NCBI GenBank assembly: GCA_965371445.1
Contig: CBDUYN010000071.1
Coordinates: 1-44,992, forward strand
From: DASWIG01 sp965371445
Lineage (GTDB): Bacteria; Acidobacteriota; Thermoanaerobaculia; Multivoradales; J023
Direction of reading: 5' to 3'
Length of the DNA stretch: 44,992 bases
Translations under genes and position numbers: made by a program
In this document: one piece after another, positions 31,869 through 39,456 of the stretch
Numbering within the stretch: the stretch's first letter is position 1
Layout: each line of letters opens with the position of its first letter
Notes under the pieces: model-generated
Database searches by the model: none
The model's input: the letters and a program-made list of their open reading frames with translations, nothing else
Told to the model about the DNA's origin: nothing

Positions 31869-32732
31869 TTGACGACGGACGTGATCGGCCTCGTGCCGGC
31901 GGCCGGAGGTGCCGCCCGGCTCGGGGCCCTGCCCTGCAGCAAGGAAATCTTCCCCCTCGGCATCGGACCGGACGGTAGGACCCGTCCGGTCTGCGAGCAC
32001 CTTCTCGACGCTTACCTCGACGCCGGCGTCGAGCGCGCTTTCGTGCTCCTCAGGAAGGGCAAGTGGGACATCCCACAGCTTCTCGGCCGTGGTCGCCGAA
32101 GCATGGACGCCGAGCTCCGTCTCGCCTACCTCGCCCTCGATCCGACGGCAAGCGTCCCCGAGACGCTGGATGCCGCCTACCCTTTCGTCACCGGCGCCAG
32201 GGTCGCCCTCGGCTTCCCCGACATCCTCTTCGAGCCCCGCGATGCCTTTCGGAGTCTCGTCGAGCGCCAGGAGGAGAGCGGCGCCGACCTCGTCCTGGGG
32301 CTCTTTCCGGCCGACCGTCCCGACAAGGCGGACATGGTAGAGCTTGACGACGACGGACGCGTCCGGCGTCTGATCATCAAACAGCCGGATGCCGACTTGC
32401 GATTCACCTGGTCGATCGCCCTCTGGACCCCCGCCTTCAGCCGCTACCTGCACGACTTCGTGGCGCGGCAGGCCAAGGCCGTCCCCTTGGGGGGATCGAG
32501 GGGGGGAAGCACAGCCGGCGACGAAATCCACGTGGGCGACGTGATCCAGGCGGCGGTCGACGAGGGCTGGGCCGTCGAAGCCGTCCCTCATCCCGAGGGC
32601 TCGTACCTCGACGTAGGGACGCCGGAAGACCTGGTCCGGGCTCTCGGAAGGTCCCTCGCGGCGCCGGAGGTCCGGGTTTCCCCTGAGACGAGATCTCCAT
32701 TGAGAACGGGATCCAGAAACGCTCCTGTTTGA
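31869..32732 (+). CDS. Sugar-1-phosphate nucleotidyltransferase-like protein
   Basis: A 287-residue protein of the NTP_transferase fold that forms NDP-sugars in polysaccharide synthesis. The nucleotide loop is LVPAAGGAARLG followed by the Lys of SKEIFPLG. The metal/sugar region includes ALGFPDILFEP, and the end of the core has YLDVGTPEDL. Substitutions in the signature loop (GAARLG in place of GxGxRM) make the exact substrate uncertain. The TTG start at 31869, just four bases after the DUF5989 stop, is chosen for spacing; GTG at 31881 is possible. Together with the MBOAT pair it suggests a polymer-modification locus. Confidence 0.75.
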   Translation: MTTDVIGLVPAAGGAARLGALPCSKEIFPLGIGPDGRTRPVCEHLLDAYLDAGVERAFVLLRKGKWDIPQLLGRGRRSMDAELRLAYLALDPTASVPETLDAAYPFVTGARVALGFPDILFEPRDAFRSLVERQEESGADLVLGLFPADRPDKADMVELDDDGRVRRLIIKQPDADLRFTWSIALWTPAFSRYLHDFVARQAKAVPLGGSRGGSTAGDEIHVGDVIQAAVDEGWAVEAVPHPEGSYLDVGTPEDLVRALGRSLAAPEVRVSPETRSPLRTGSRNAPV

Positions 32733-32757
32733 CAGGTATGGCCCGCTTCCCTAGGAT
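32729..32757 (+). promoter_or_regulatory. Promoter of the AGCS symporter gene
   Basis: TTGACA (32729-32734), 17 bases, TAGGAT (32752-32757). The -35 box overlaps the stop codon of the nucleotidyltransferase gene. The predicted leader is about 95 bases. Confidence 0.65.
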
Positions 32758-32859
32758 CGGGCCACACCGCGCACCGTAGTCCCGGCGACCCTGACGTCCG
32801 GGGATCGCCGAATCACGAGCGGCGTCCAAGAGAAGCCGCGTTTCGAGAAGGAAGCAGAA

Positions 32860-34293
32860 ATGAGTGGACTCTGGGAAACGCTGAAGGAATGGATCCCGAT
32901 CATCTCCGACACCCTGTGGGGTTGGGCCCCGGCGTTCGGCATCCCCTTGATGGTCATCCTGCTGCTCGGCACCGGGATCGTCTTGACGTTTACGACCGGC
33001 TTCATCCAGCTGCGCCGGTTCGTCTCGGCCTCGAAGCTCGTCCTGGCGGGGGCGTTCGGCAAGAAGGAAGAGGAGGAGGGGGCCGAGGGCGACATCACGC
33101 CGTTCCAGGCGCTGATGACGGCGCTTTCGGCCACGGTCGGCAACGGCAACATCGCCGGCGTCGCCAGCGCCATCGCCCTCGGCGGCCCCGGCGCCGCGTT
33201 CTGGATGTGGATCACGGCGATCTTCGGCATGGCCACCAAGTACGCCGAGGCCGTCCTCGGCGTCAAGTACCGCAAGGTGGCCGCGGACGGCTCCATGGCC
33301 GGCGGTCCGATGTACTACTGCGAGTACGGGATCGGCGGCGGCTTCGGCAAGGCCCTGGGAGTCATGTTCGCCATCTGTGGTTCGATCGCCTGCCTGATCG
33401 GCACCGGCAACATGTTCCAGACCAACTCGATGGCGGTGGCGGTCCACGATCAGTTCGACATTCCGCAGTGGATCACAGGCGCCGTGGTCGCCATCCTGGT
33501 GGGCCTCGTGATCCTCGGCGGCATCCGCCGGATCGCGGTGGTGGCCGAAAAGCTCGTCCCGACGATGATCCTCCTCTACTTCGTGGGCGCGATCGCGATC
33601 ATCGCCATGAAGATCACCGCGGTCCCCGCGGCGCTTCTCTTGATCGTCAAGTCCGCCATCTCGCCGCAAGCGGCGCTGGGCGGCGCGGTCGGCATCGGCA
33701 TCCAGCAGGCGATTCGCTACGGCGTCGCCCGCGGCATCCTCTCCAACGAGTCGGGGCTCGGCAGCGCCCCGATCGCCCACGGCGCGGCGAAGACCAAGAA
33801 CCCGGTCCGCCAGGGCAAGATCGCCATGATGGGGACGTTCATCGACACGATCATCGTCTGCTCGCTGACCGCCACCGTCTTGACGGTGACCGGCGCCTAC
33901 CAGAAGGGTCCGCTCTACGTGGCCGACGAGGACAAGGCGCTCAACTCGATCGACATGACCACCTACGCCTTCGACTCGGTCTTGCCCTACGGCGGCGTGA
34001 TCGTCATGCTGGGATCGCTTCTCTTCGGCATCTCGACGCTACTCGGGTGGTGCTACTACGGCGAGAAGTGTACCGAGTACCTCTTCGGCCTGAGGATCGA
34101 GAAGCCCTACCGGTTCGTCTTCATCCTCTTCATGTTCCTGGGCTCGCTGCCGAGCGAGGAGGGGATCCAGGTGGTGGTCAAGATCGGCGACATCGGCAAC
34201 GGCCTGATGGCGATCCCGAACCTCTTCGCCTTGCTCCTACTGGCCCGGGAGGTGGGCCGGATCACCACGGAGTACCTGGCGTCCGGGGAGTGA
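32860..34293 (+). CDS. Sodium:alanine/glycine symporter (AGCS family)
   Basis: A 477-residue inner-membrane transporter of the alanine-or-glycine:cation symporter family, importing a small neutral amino acid with sodium. Family signatures seen are TALSATVGNGNIAGVASAIA followed by GGPGAAFWMW, KYRKVAADGSMAGGPMYY, and GLGSAPIAHGAAK within SNESGLGSAPIAH. About 10 helices are visible. ATG at 32860 lies after a weak purine stretch (GAAGGAAGC). It is transcribed alone from the promoter at 32729-32757 and is followed by a hairpin at 34328-34347. Confidence 0.9.
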   Translation: MSGLWETLKEWIPIISDTLWGWAPAFGIPLMVILLLGTGIVLTFTTGFIQLRRFVSASKLVLAGAFGKKEEEEGAEGDITPFQALMTALSATVGNGNIAGVASAIALGGPGAAFWMWITAIFGMATKYAEAVLGVKYRKVAADGSMAGGPMYYCEYGIGGGFGKALGVMFAICGSIACLIGTGNMFQTNSMAVAVHDQFDIPQWITGAVVAILVGLVILGGIRRIAVVAEKLVPTMILLYFVGAIAIIAMKITAVPAALLLIVKSAISPQAALGGAVGIGIQQAIRYGVARGILSNESGLGSAPIAHGAAKTKNPVRQGKIAMMGTFIDTIIVCSLTATVLTVTGAYQKGPLYVADEDKALNSIDMTTYAFDSVLPYGGVIVMLGSLLFGISTLLGWCYYGEKCTEYLFGLRIEKPYRFVFILFMFLGSLPSEEGIQVVVKIGDIGNGLMAIPNLFALLLLAREVGRITTEYLASGE

Positions 34294-34327
34294 GGTCCCA
34301 GCCGATTCGCGCAAACCAGCCTCCCCG

Positions 34328-34347
34328 GCATCCGGCTCCCCGGATGC
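34328..34347 (+). terminator. GC-rich hairpin after symporter gene
   Basis: GCATCCGG (34328-34335), loop CTCC, CCGGATGC (34340-34347): a perfect 8-bp stem 35 bp after the stop. No T-run follows, so termination would be atypical. The rest of 34294-34532 holds nothing that I can identify. Confidence 0.4.
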
Positions 34348-34532
34348 GCCACGGGCTTATCCGGGGCTATGGGGTTTCCGGAAAGGAGGCGAGGGAGACG
34401 AAGGGCAGGTTGTGGAGAGCTCGGTGCGAAGCTCCTCGAGGACGGCTTGCTCGGTGCTGTCACGACGGTCGAAGCCGGCGAGGACCCAGCACTCCATCCT
34501 CGTGTGGGGGGGAGTAAGGACAGGGGTGCGGG

Positions 34533-34796
34533 TCAGAGGATCTTCACCAGGGTGGCCACCGCGGCGATCGCCACCGCCAACAGGCTCCCGAGCCGGATCA
34601 GCAAGCGCATTTCGAGCTCTTTGAGGTCTCGTTCGATCTTGATCTCGAGCTCTTTGAGATCCTGCTTGGTCGCCATGCGATCCTCGATCAGAGCGACCAG
34701 GGTCTCGGCTTGTACCTTAGCCTGCTCCTCCGAGAAACCGGCTCCGGTGAGCTTCTTGACGTAGGCGTGGGTGTCGAATGTGATCGCGGAAGCCAT
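34533..34796 (-). CDS. DUF1640-like coiled-coil membrane protein
   Basis: An 87-residue protein of the DUF1640/CCDC90 type. It has an N-terminal TFDTHAYVKKLTGAGFSEEQAKVQAETL (the family's opening), a short coiled coil (TKQDLKELEIKIERDLKELE) and one C-terminal helix (LGSLLAVAIAAVATLVKIL). Such small proteins are common next to mobile genes and elsewhere; their function is unknown. The start ATG at 34796 is clear. It is divergent from the ClpX-like gene with 53 bp between starts. Confidence 0.8.
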   Translation of the reverse strand: MASAITFDTHAYVKKLTGAGFSEEQAKVQAETLVALIEDRMATKQDLKELEIKIERDLKELEMRLLIRLGSLLAVAIAAVATLVKIL

Positions 34797-34837
34797 CTCG
34801 AGGCTGAGGATACCACAACCGATTCGCCGTCCTGAGC

Positions 34838-34843
34838 TAGAAT
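34838..34843 (+). promoter_or_regulatory. -10 box close to ClpX-like start
   Basis: TAGAAT lies six bases before the GTG start at 34850 and no Shine-Dalgarno is present. A -35 box is not clear. The arrangement fits a leaderless mRNA like that proposed at 28023-28051. Confidence 0.4.
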
Positions 34844-34849
34844 CCCGGT

Positions 34850-35944
34850 GTGAGCGAGAACAACACCCCCTCCCCCAAGGAGATCGCCGACGAGCTCAAG
34901 AAGCGCGTCATCGGCCAGAGCGAAGCGCTCCAGGAGATGTCGATCGCCCTGTCGAAAAAACTCGCCGGGCTCTCGGTGGGCAACCTCCTGATGATCGGCT
35001 CCTCGGGGACCGGCAAGACGACCGTGATGCGCGCCGTCGAGGGCTACCTCGCGGCGCGTCCGCACCTGGCGCTCCGCTCCACGGTGGTGCGCATGCATGC
35101 CAACGTCCTCGGCGAGGAGGCGGTGAAGGGGCATTCGGGCGAGGCCGTCCTGCTTCGCCTGCTCGACCGGGCGCGGGAGCAACTAGGCCTCGAAACGGAC
35201 GTCGAGACGCTCCTTGCCCAGGCCCGAAACGGCATCGTCTTCGTCGACGAGGTCGACAAGATCCGCTCCCACATCTCGGGCGAGCCCAACACCACCGGCA
35301 TCCGCGCCCAGGAGGCGCTGCTCACCCTGATCGAGAACGAAGCCGTCCCCTTCAACCTGCCGCAGTGGGCCGGCGGTAAGACGCTGAGCGTCGACTCGAG
35401 CGGCATCCTCTTCGTTTGCGGCGGTGCTTTCGAGGGACTCTACGACTCGGTTTTTGACCGGGTGACGGTGGGCAAGGACCGTGGCGCTCTCAAACCCGTG
35501 ACGACGGTCGAGGATGGCCTCGTGACGGAGAAGCTCGTCTTCCACCTGCGCGACTGGTTGAAGAGCGAGGACCTCTTCGACTACGGCATGAGCCCACAGT
35601 TCCTGTCGCGCTTTGACGCCGTGGTGCTCCTCGCGGACCTGACGGTCGACGAGCTGATCCGGATCTTTCTCGAGATCCCGGACTCGGGCTATCAGCAGGC
35701 CCGCTCCTACTTCGAGAGCCGCGGCATGCACCTCGTCCTCTCGCCGGACGCCGTGCGCCGCATCGCCACCGAGGCGGCACACGAGAACCGGCTCGGCGCC
35801 CGCGCTTTGAAAGAGGTCTTCCGCAGGGTCATCGGCCACTACGAGTTCGACCCGACGCCGAACGGTCCCGACGGGTCCCTGCTCCTCGACCTGCCGGAGA
35901 TCGAGGCGGCTTTGCAGCCGGAGAAAGTCCGCCGGCCGCTCTAG
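34850..35944 (+). CDS. ClpX-like AAA+ ATPase without zinc domain
   Basis: A 364-residue AAA+ protein most like ClpX/HslU. Walker A is GSSGTGKTT (near residue 46), Walker B is IVFVDEVDKI, and the sensor-2 block is ENRLGARALKEVFRRVI. The N-terminal zinc-binding domain that ClpX uses for adaptors is absent; the protein starts directly with the KEIADELKKRVIGQSEAL helix. The GYVG pore loop of ClpX is not obvious. No ClpP gene is nearby, so unfolding may serve another partner. The GTG start at 34850 has no Shine-Dalgarno but sits just after a -10 box. Its stop overlaps the convergent DUF2911 gene by four bases. Confidence 0.8.
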   Translation: MSENNTPSPKEIADELKKRVIGQSEALQEMSIALSKKLAGLSVGNLLMIGSSGTGKTTVMRAVEGYLAARPHLALRSTVVRMHANVLGEEAVKGHSGEAVLLRLLDRAREQLGLETDVETLLAQARNGIVFVDEVDKIRSHISGEPNTTGIRAQEALLTLIENEAVPFNLPQWAGGKTLSVDSSGILFVCGGAFEGLYDSVFDRVTVGKDRGALKPVTTVEDGLVTEKLVFHLRDWLKSEDLFDYGMSPQFLSRFDAVVLLADLTVDELIRIFLEIPDSGYQQARSYFESRGMHLVLSPDAVRRIATEAAHENRLGARALKEVFRRVIGHYEFDPTPNGPDGSLLLDLPEIEAALQPEKVRRPL

Positions 35945-36474
35945 CCCCCGGCCGCCACCTTGAACGGCACCGCGACTTTTTCCCAGTGCAGGGTGACAGC
36001 ACCGTCGCCGACCTTGAAGTCCATCTCCTCGACGTGCTCGGAGGCCTGCGGCTTCACCGTGACCCGCAGGACGTCCTTCGACTTGTCGTAGCTGAAGGCG
36101 CCCCACTGTTCGGCGACCGAGTTGAAGATGATCGTCCACTCGTCCGCGCCCGGGATGGTGAAGAGGCTATAGGTCCCGGCGGCGAGGTCCTGTCCCTCGA
36201 CCTTGACGGCCTTCGAGAAGGTGACGGTCGTCGCCTCGTCGGCGCCGGTCCGCCAGACCTTGCCGTGGGGGGCGAGGCTGCTGGCCCAGACATCGCGGCC
36301 CTTGACGTTCGGACGGCCGTATTCCAGCGTCACCTCGACGCCGTCGATCGTCCCTTCGGCCTTGCCGTTCTTGCTCTTGCGGCCCGAGTCGTCGCCACGC
36401 TCCCCCCAGGCGGGCAAAGCGGCGGCGAGAAGCAGGACGGCGAGAAAGAGGGAAATGCTCTTACGTGTGCTCAT
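35941..36474 (-). CDS. DUF2911 exported protein
   Basis: A 177-residue protein with a signal peptide (SLFLAVLLLAAALPAWG, cleavage near residue 24) and the DUF2911 core: VTLEYGRPNVKGRDVWA, KVWRTGADEATTVTFSKAVKV, AGTYSLFTIPGADEWTIIFN. It is predicted to be periplasmic and all-beta. The function of this family is unknown. ATG at 36474 has AGGAGG five bases upstream. It converges on the ClpX-like gene with overlapping stops. Confidence 0.85.
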   Translation of the reverse strand: MSTRKSISLFLAVLLLAAALPAWGERGDDSGRKSKNGKAEGTIDGVEVTLEYGRPNVKGRDVWASSLAPHGKVWRTGADEATTVTFSKAVKVEGQDLAAGTYSLFTIPGADEWTIIFNSVAEQWGAFSYDKSKDVLRVTVKPQASEHVEEMDFKVGDGAVTLHWEKVAVPFKVAAGG

Positions 36475-36498
36475 GGGTTCCTCCTGATTCAGGGATTT

Positions 36499-36526
36499 CG
36501 CCCCGGCCGAATGTCCGGCCGGGGCG
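36499..36526. terminator. Perfect 11-bp GC hairpin
   Basis: CGCCCCGGCCG (36499-36509), loop AATGTC, CGGCCGGGGCG (36516-36526). It lies between the FEN-like gene and the DUF2911 gene, both minus. No T-run follows, so it may be a terminator of the first or a leader structure of the second. Confidence 0.5.
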
Positions 36527-36676
36527 CCGTTTCGGAGATGTAGGCTACGCCGGAGAGATACGTGGTTCGGGCGTCCGAGGTTTTCCGCGCTGTCGAGGAG
36601 CTCGAGGGCGCGGTCGACAACCCCCCGTCAGTCGGTCAGGTGGGGTTGTCTCCTGAGGGTGGACATGGCGCGCAGG

Positions 36677-37426
36677 CTATGCCGCTCCGGGGGTCGGGGT
36701 CAAGCGGAAGTCCGCCAGGTTGAAGTCGATGGGCAGATCCGTGCGCAGCCGAGCGAGCTGCAGCGAAAGCCGGGCGTCGTCGCCGTGGCCCTCCAACGCC
36801 AACCTGTACTGTTTGCGCTCCACCTGCCGATAGCGCTTCAGTAGCGTCTCGAGGTCGCCAAACCGGGCGATCAGCTTGCAGGCCCCCGCTTGACCGATGC
36901 CGGGGACTCCGGGGATGCCGTGACTCGGTTTCCCGGCGAGGGCCAGGACGTCCGGCCACTGCGAAGGCTCGACGCCGTACTTTTCCCCGACCCTGCTCGG
37001 CGTATAGAGCGTCCCCTCGCCGCCACGACGCACCCCCAGGAAGATCGCAGGACCGACGACCTGAAGGAAGTCCAGGTTGGTGCTCAGGATGACGACACGG
37101 TGCCGAACCGCCTGGACAGCCAGGGTGGCGATCATGTCGTCCGCCTCGACGCCCAGGATGGCCTCCACGCAGTGAATCCCGGCCTCCTGGAAGACGCGGC
37201 GCGCCGCGGCGGTTTGTTCCTCGGGAGCCGGGCTGTGCCCGGCCTTGTAGCTTTCCAGGAGCTCGTGCCGGAACGTCGGCCCGCTACCGCCCCAGGCGGC
37301 GGCGAGATACTTCGGAGCGGCGCGCTGGAAAAAGGCCTTCAGCATTCCCCGCAGGGTCAGGGCGAAGTCGTCCGGACCATGAAGGGCTCGATGGGTCCAG
37401 TTCATGGCGTCGATCAGGTACAGCAC
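36677..37426 (-). CDS. 5'-3' exonuclease-like (FEN) protein, degenerate metal site
   Basis: A 249-residue protein matching the 5'-nuclease domain of DNA polymerase I. Residues near the start LYLIDAMNWTHRALHG carry the first Asp, FRHELLESYKAGHSP is the arch region, ILGVEADDMIATLA keeps the acidic trio, and PGVPGIGQAGACKLI is the helix-hairpin-helix. In the second metal group ADKD reads STNLD and the GDxSDNIPG element reads GKPSHGIPG. At least three acidic ligands are therefore replaced, and nuclease activity is doubtful, although structure-specific DNA binding may remain. GTG at 37426 is preferred for its AGGGA site nine bases upstream and because the family begins there; an in-frame start at 37594 adds 56 unlike residues. 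Confidence 0.75.
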   Translation of the reverse strand: MLYLIDAMNWTHRALHGPDDFALTLRGMLKAFFQRAAPKYLAAAWGGSGPTFRHELLESYKAGHSPAPEEQTAAARRVFQEAGIHCVEAILGVEADDMIATLAVQAVRHRVVILSTNLDFLQVVGPAIFLGVRRGGEGTLYTPSRVGEKYGVEPSQWPDVLALAGKPSHGIPGVPGIGQAGACKLIARFGDLETLLKRYRQVERKQYRLALEGHGDDARLSLQLARLRTDLPIDFNLADFRLTPTPGAA

Positions 37427-37693
37427 GGCAGTTGGGTCCCTGGTCTGGCTTCGACCCCGCGTCCCGTCCGGAATGGGCGTGAAACGAGACCCTGCGCTCA
37501 CCTTACTACGTGCGATCCACGTCGAACCGTACCGGTTCGCCGCCAACCGATAGCCGAGGCTGACGCACTGATGCCAGATCGTTCCGAGTAGCATAGTGTG
37601 GTGGACAACAAAGCTGTCCTCGGGCGGGTCGCAAGCCCGAGCCGCGCCTGTGCGGTGTGTGATCGCGCAGGTTCTGCGCCAGCCGAACGCGGA

Positions 37694-38041
37694 CTACTGA
37701 ACGTCGTCGACAATGGCGATCACACCATGCCTTGGCGCACCGCTGGCTGCGCATACCCAAGGATTGATGTAGTACAGGTACTCGATTGTGCCCGTCGCGG
37801 CCGTCTTGACGAATTCGAACGAGTAGTCAAGCGGTCGCGGATCGCCGAGCTCGGGATCCGTCCAGTCCCGGCGCCTTCGCTGGTGCAGCCACTCGTCCCA
37901 GTCACCTACCGTCCGGCAGGACACACCCGAGTCCAGGATCCCGGCATGCTGCTCGGCCTCCCAGAAGCGTTCCTCGTAGATCTCCAGGAACGTTTCCCGA
38001 GGTCGACGTTTGATGCCCGCGTCACCGGTGAGCTCGGACAC
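37694..38041 (-). CDS. Hypothetical protein after toxin gene
   Basis: A 115-residue frame beginning with GTG three bases after the PIN toxin stop, so it is probably read with the toxin-antitoxin pair. It is acidic and aromatic (FLEIYEERFWEAEQHAG, TVGDWDEWLHQRRRR, YYINPWVC) and ends in VIAIVDDVQ. No family recognised. The lack of a ribosome site and abrupt ends may mean that it is the remnant of a longer gene. Confidence 0.4.
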   Translation of the reverse strand: MSELTGDAGIKRRPRETFLEIYEERFWEAEQHAGILDSGVSCRTVGDWDEWLHQRRRRDWTDPELGDPRPLDYSFEFVKTAATGTIEYLYYINPWVCAASGAPRHGVIAIVDDVQ

Positions 38042-38044
38042 CGT

Positions 38045-38467
38045 TCAACCCGGCAAGACGATAAATCCGGCGCGTTCGAAATCGGAGTCGAAGGTGAAGG
38101 CTTCGATCAACTTGCGCTCGCGCATCAACGCGAACGACGTACAGTCGGTGAACGAGAGCACCTTGTCCTCGTAGCCGACGAAGATCTCCCATCCGAGTGC
38201 GCGCAGCTCTGCGTCGATTTCCGGCTCGTCGATGATTTCGCTCGCGTCGATGAGATCGTGAAGAGCGACGGCCATCTTCAAGCCGCGGCGCCGGCGGCGG
38301 AGCAGAGTATAGGTCTCGTCGAGGATGAAATCGCTGGTGAGAAAGCGCCGGCCGTCCTCGAGCGCCGATCGCCAGAACGCGCTCGCCCGAGCGTGGTAGC
38401 CATCGCTGACGTCGAGGAGGGCAACCCAGGCGGACGTATCGACGAAGACGAAGGGCTGCTTCAGCAC
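38045..38467 (-). CDS. PIN-domain toxin (VapC-like)
   Basis: A 140-residue PIN-domain ribonuclease, the toxin of a type II toxin-antitoxin pair. The acidic site is visible as VFVDTSAWVALLD (first Asp), DFILDETYTLL (Glu), LSFTDCTSFALM (Asp) and FTFDSDFERAGF (last Asp). PIN toxins of this kind cleave RNA in a metal-dependent way. The GTG at 38467 overlaps the antitoxin stop (GTGCTGA), so the two are translated together; an upstream start would place most of the added residues inside the antitoxin gene. Orientation antitoxin-toxin is standard. Confidence 0.85.
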   Translation of the reverse strand: MLKQPFVFVDTSAWVALLDVSDGYHARASAFWRSALEDGRRFLTSDFILDETYTLLRRRRRGLKMAVALHDLIDASEIIDEPEIDAELRALGWEIFVGYEDKVLSFTDCTSFALMRERKLIEAFTFDSDFERAGFIVLPG

Positions 38468-38739
38468 TCGATCGGCCCGTAGAGCTCCTCTTCGAGCCGC
38501 TCGGCGCCGTCCGTGCGGCCGGAGCCGCCGATCTCGCGCGCCGTTTCGAGGAGCGACCACGCAGGATCCTGACGCCGGGTCGCCTCGCGGTCCCTTCCGG
38601 CAGGCTCGCCGAGGTAGCGCGTGATCGCCTCGCGGACGACGTGCGCCATGCTGACAGAACGCCTTGCGGCGACGCGCTTGAGGGCCTCGTGCTGGCTCTG
38701 CTTGAGGTAGATTTGGGTTCTGACTTCGGAAACTGCCAT
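38461..38739 (-). CDS. Ribbon-helix-helix antitoxin
   Basis: A 92-residue antitoxin of the RHH/CopG class. The N-terminal strand and helices are VRTQIYLKQSQHEALKRVAARRSVSMAHVVREAI. The acidic C-terminus (GAERLEEELYGPIEC) should bind and block the PIN toxin. ATG at 38739 is chosen because AGGAG lies six to seven bases upstream; an in-frame start at 38766 is less good. It probably represses its own promoter through the 22-bp palindrome at 38809-38830, which overlaps the -10 box. Confidence 0.85.
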   Translation of the reverse strand: MAVSEVRTQIYLKQSQHEALKRVAARRSVSMAHVVREAITRYLGEPAGRDREATRRQDPAWSLLETAREIGGSGRTDGAERLEEELYGPIEC

Positions 38740-38808
38740 GCTCAGCTCCTCAACGGTTCGCTCCAAGCCCAGCCCGTCCCCAGCACGTCAACGACCCGGC
38801 TTCAGAAC

Positions 38809-38830
38809 GAGTGCTGTATCTACATTACTC
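38809..38830. promoter_or_regulatory. Operator palindrome of the toxin-antitoxin operon
   Basis: GAGT-N2-TGTA-N2-TACA-N2-ACTC is symmetric and overlaps the -10 box at 38822-38827. Evenly spaced half-sites of this kind suit RHH repressors. Confidence 0.55.
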
Positions 38831-38850
38831 AGAAGCTCTCCTCATGTCAA
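38822..38850 (-). promoter_or_regulatory. Promoter of the toxin-antitoxin operon
   Basis: On the minus strand TTGACA (38850-38845), 17 bases, TAATGT (38827-38822). Transcription would start near 38815, about 75 bases upstream of the antitoxin ATG. Confidence 0.65.
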
Positions 38851-38879
38851 GCCTCACGCCGTCGCGGCCGTCGCGGGCA

Positions 38880-39428
38880 GTGGCGCCGGACCTCGTCGGC
38901 TTCGGACGCTCCGACAAGCCCGCCGAGCGCGGGGACTACACCTATCGCCGTCATCTCGACTATCTGACCGCCTGGGTCCATGCCCACGACCTGCGCGGCA
39001 TGACGCTCGTCGGCCAGGACTGGGGCGGGCTGCTCGGCCTGCGGCTGGTGGCGGCCGAGCCCGGGCGCTTCCGCCGTCTGGTGCTCGCCAACACCTTCCT
39101 GCCCACCGGCGAGGGCCCCATGTCGGAGGCCTTCCTCAAATGGCGCGAGTACTCGCAAAGGACGCCCAATTTCGACGCCGGCAAGATCGTGACCTGTGTC
39201 ACCGAGGTGGCGCCAGAGGTCGCCGCGGCCTACGACGCGCCCTTTCCGGACGAGTCCTACAAAGCCGGAGCGCGGCAGTTTCCGCTCCTCGTGCCGACCG
39301 AGCCCGACGATCCGGAAAGCGCCGCCAACCGCGAGGCCTGGGACGTGTTGGCCGACCTGGACCTGCCGGTGCTGACGGCCGCTTGGCGGTTGTTGACAGA
39401 GATGAATCGAGTTGAGACAATGGCGTAA
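38880..39428 (+). pseudogene. Haloalkane dehalogenase-like fragment
   Basis: The frame reads APDLVGFGRSDKPAERGDYTY, then TLVGQDWGGLLGLRL with the Asp nucleophile of haloalkane dehalogenases (GQDWG in place of the GxSxG of esterases), and RRLVLANTFLPTGEGPMSEAF. The first ~50 residues of the fold (HGxP oxyanion region) and the end carrying the catalytic Asp/His are missing: the frame leaves homology at DLDLPVLTA and stops at 39428. The 5' end lies against the toxin-antitoxin promoter. It is a gene fragment, not an active enzyme. Confidence 0.7.
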
Positions 39429-39456
39429 GCAGAGCGTAAGTCATGAGTGGACACCT

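Noticed and set aside
37427..37693. Upstream extension of the FEN-like protein and other short frames
   Set aside because: The extra 56 residues do not resemble the family and the GTG at 37426 has a better ribosome site; nothing else in the gap is supported.
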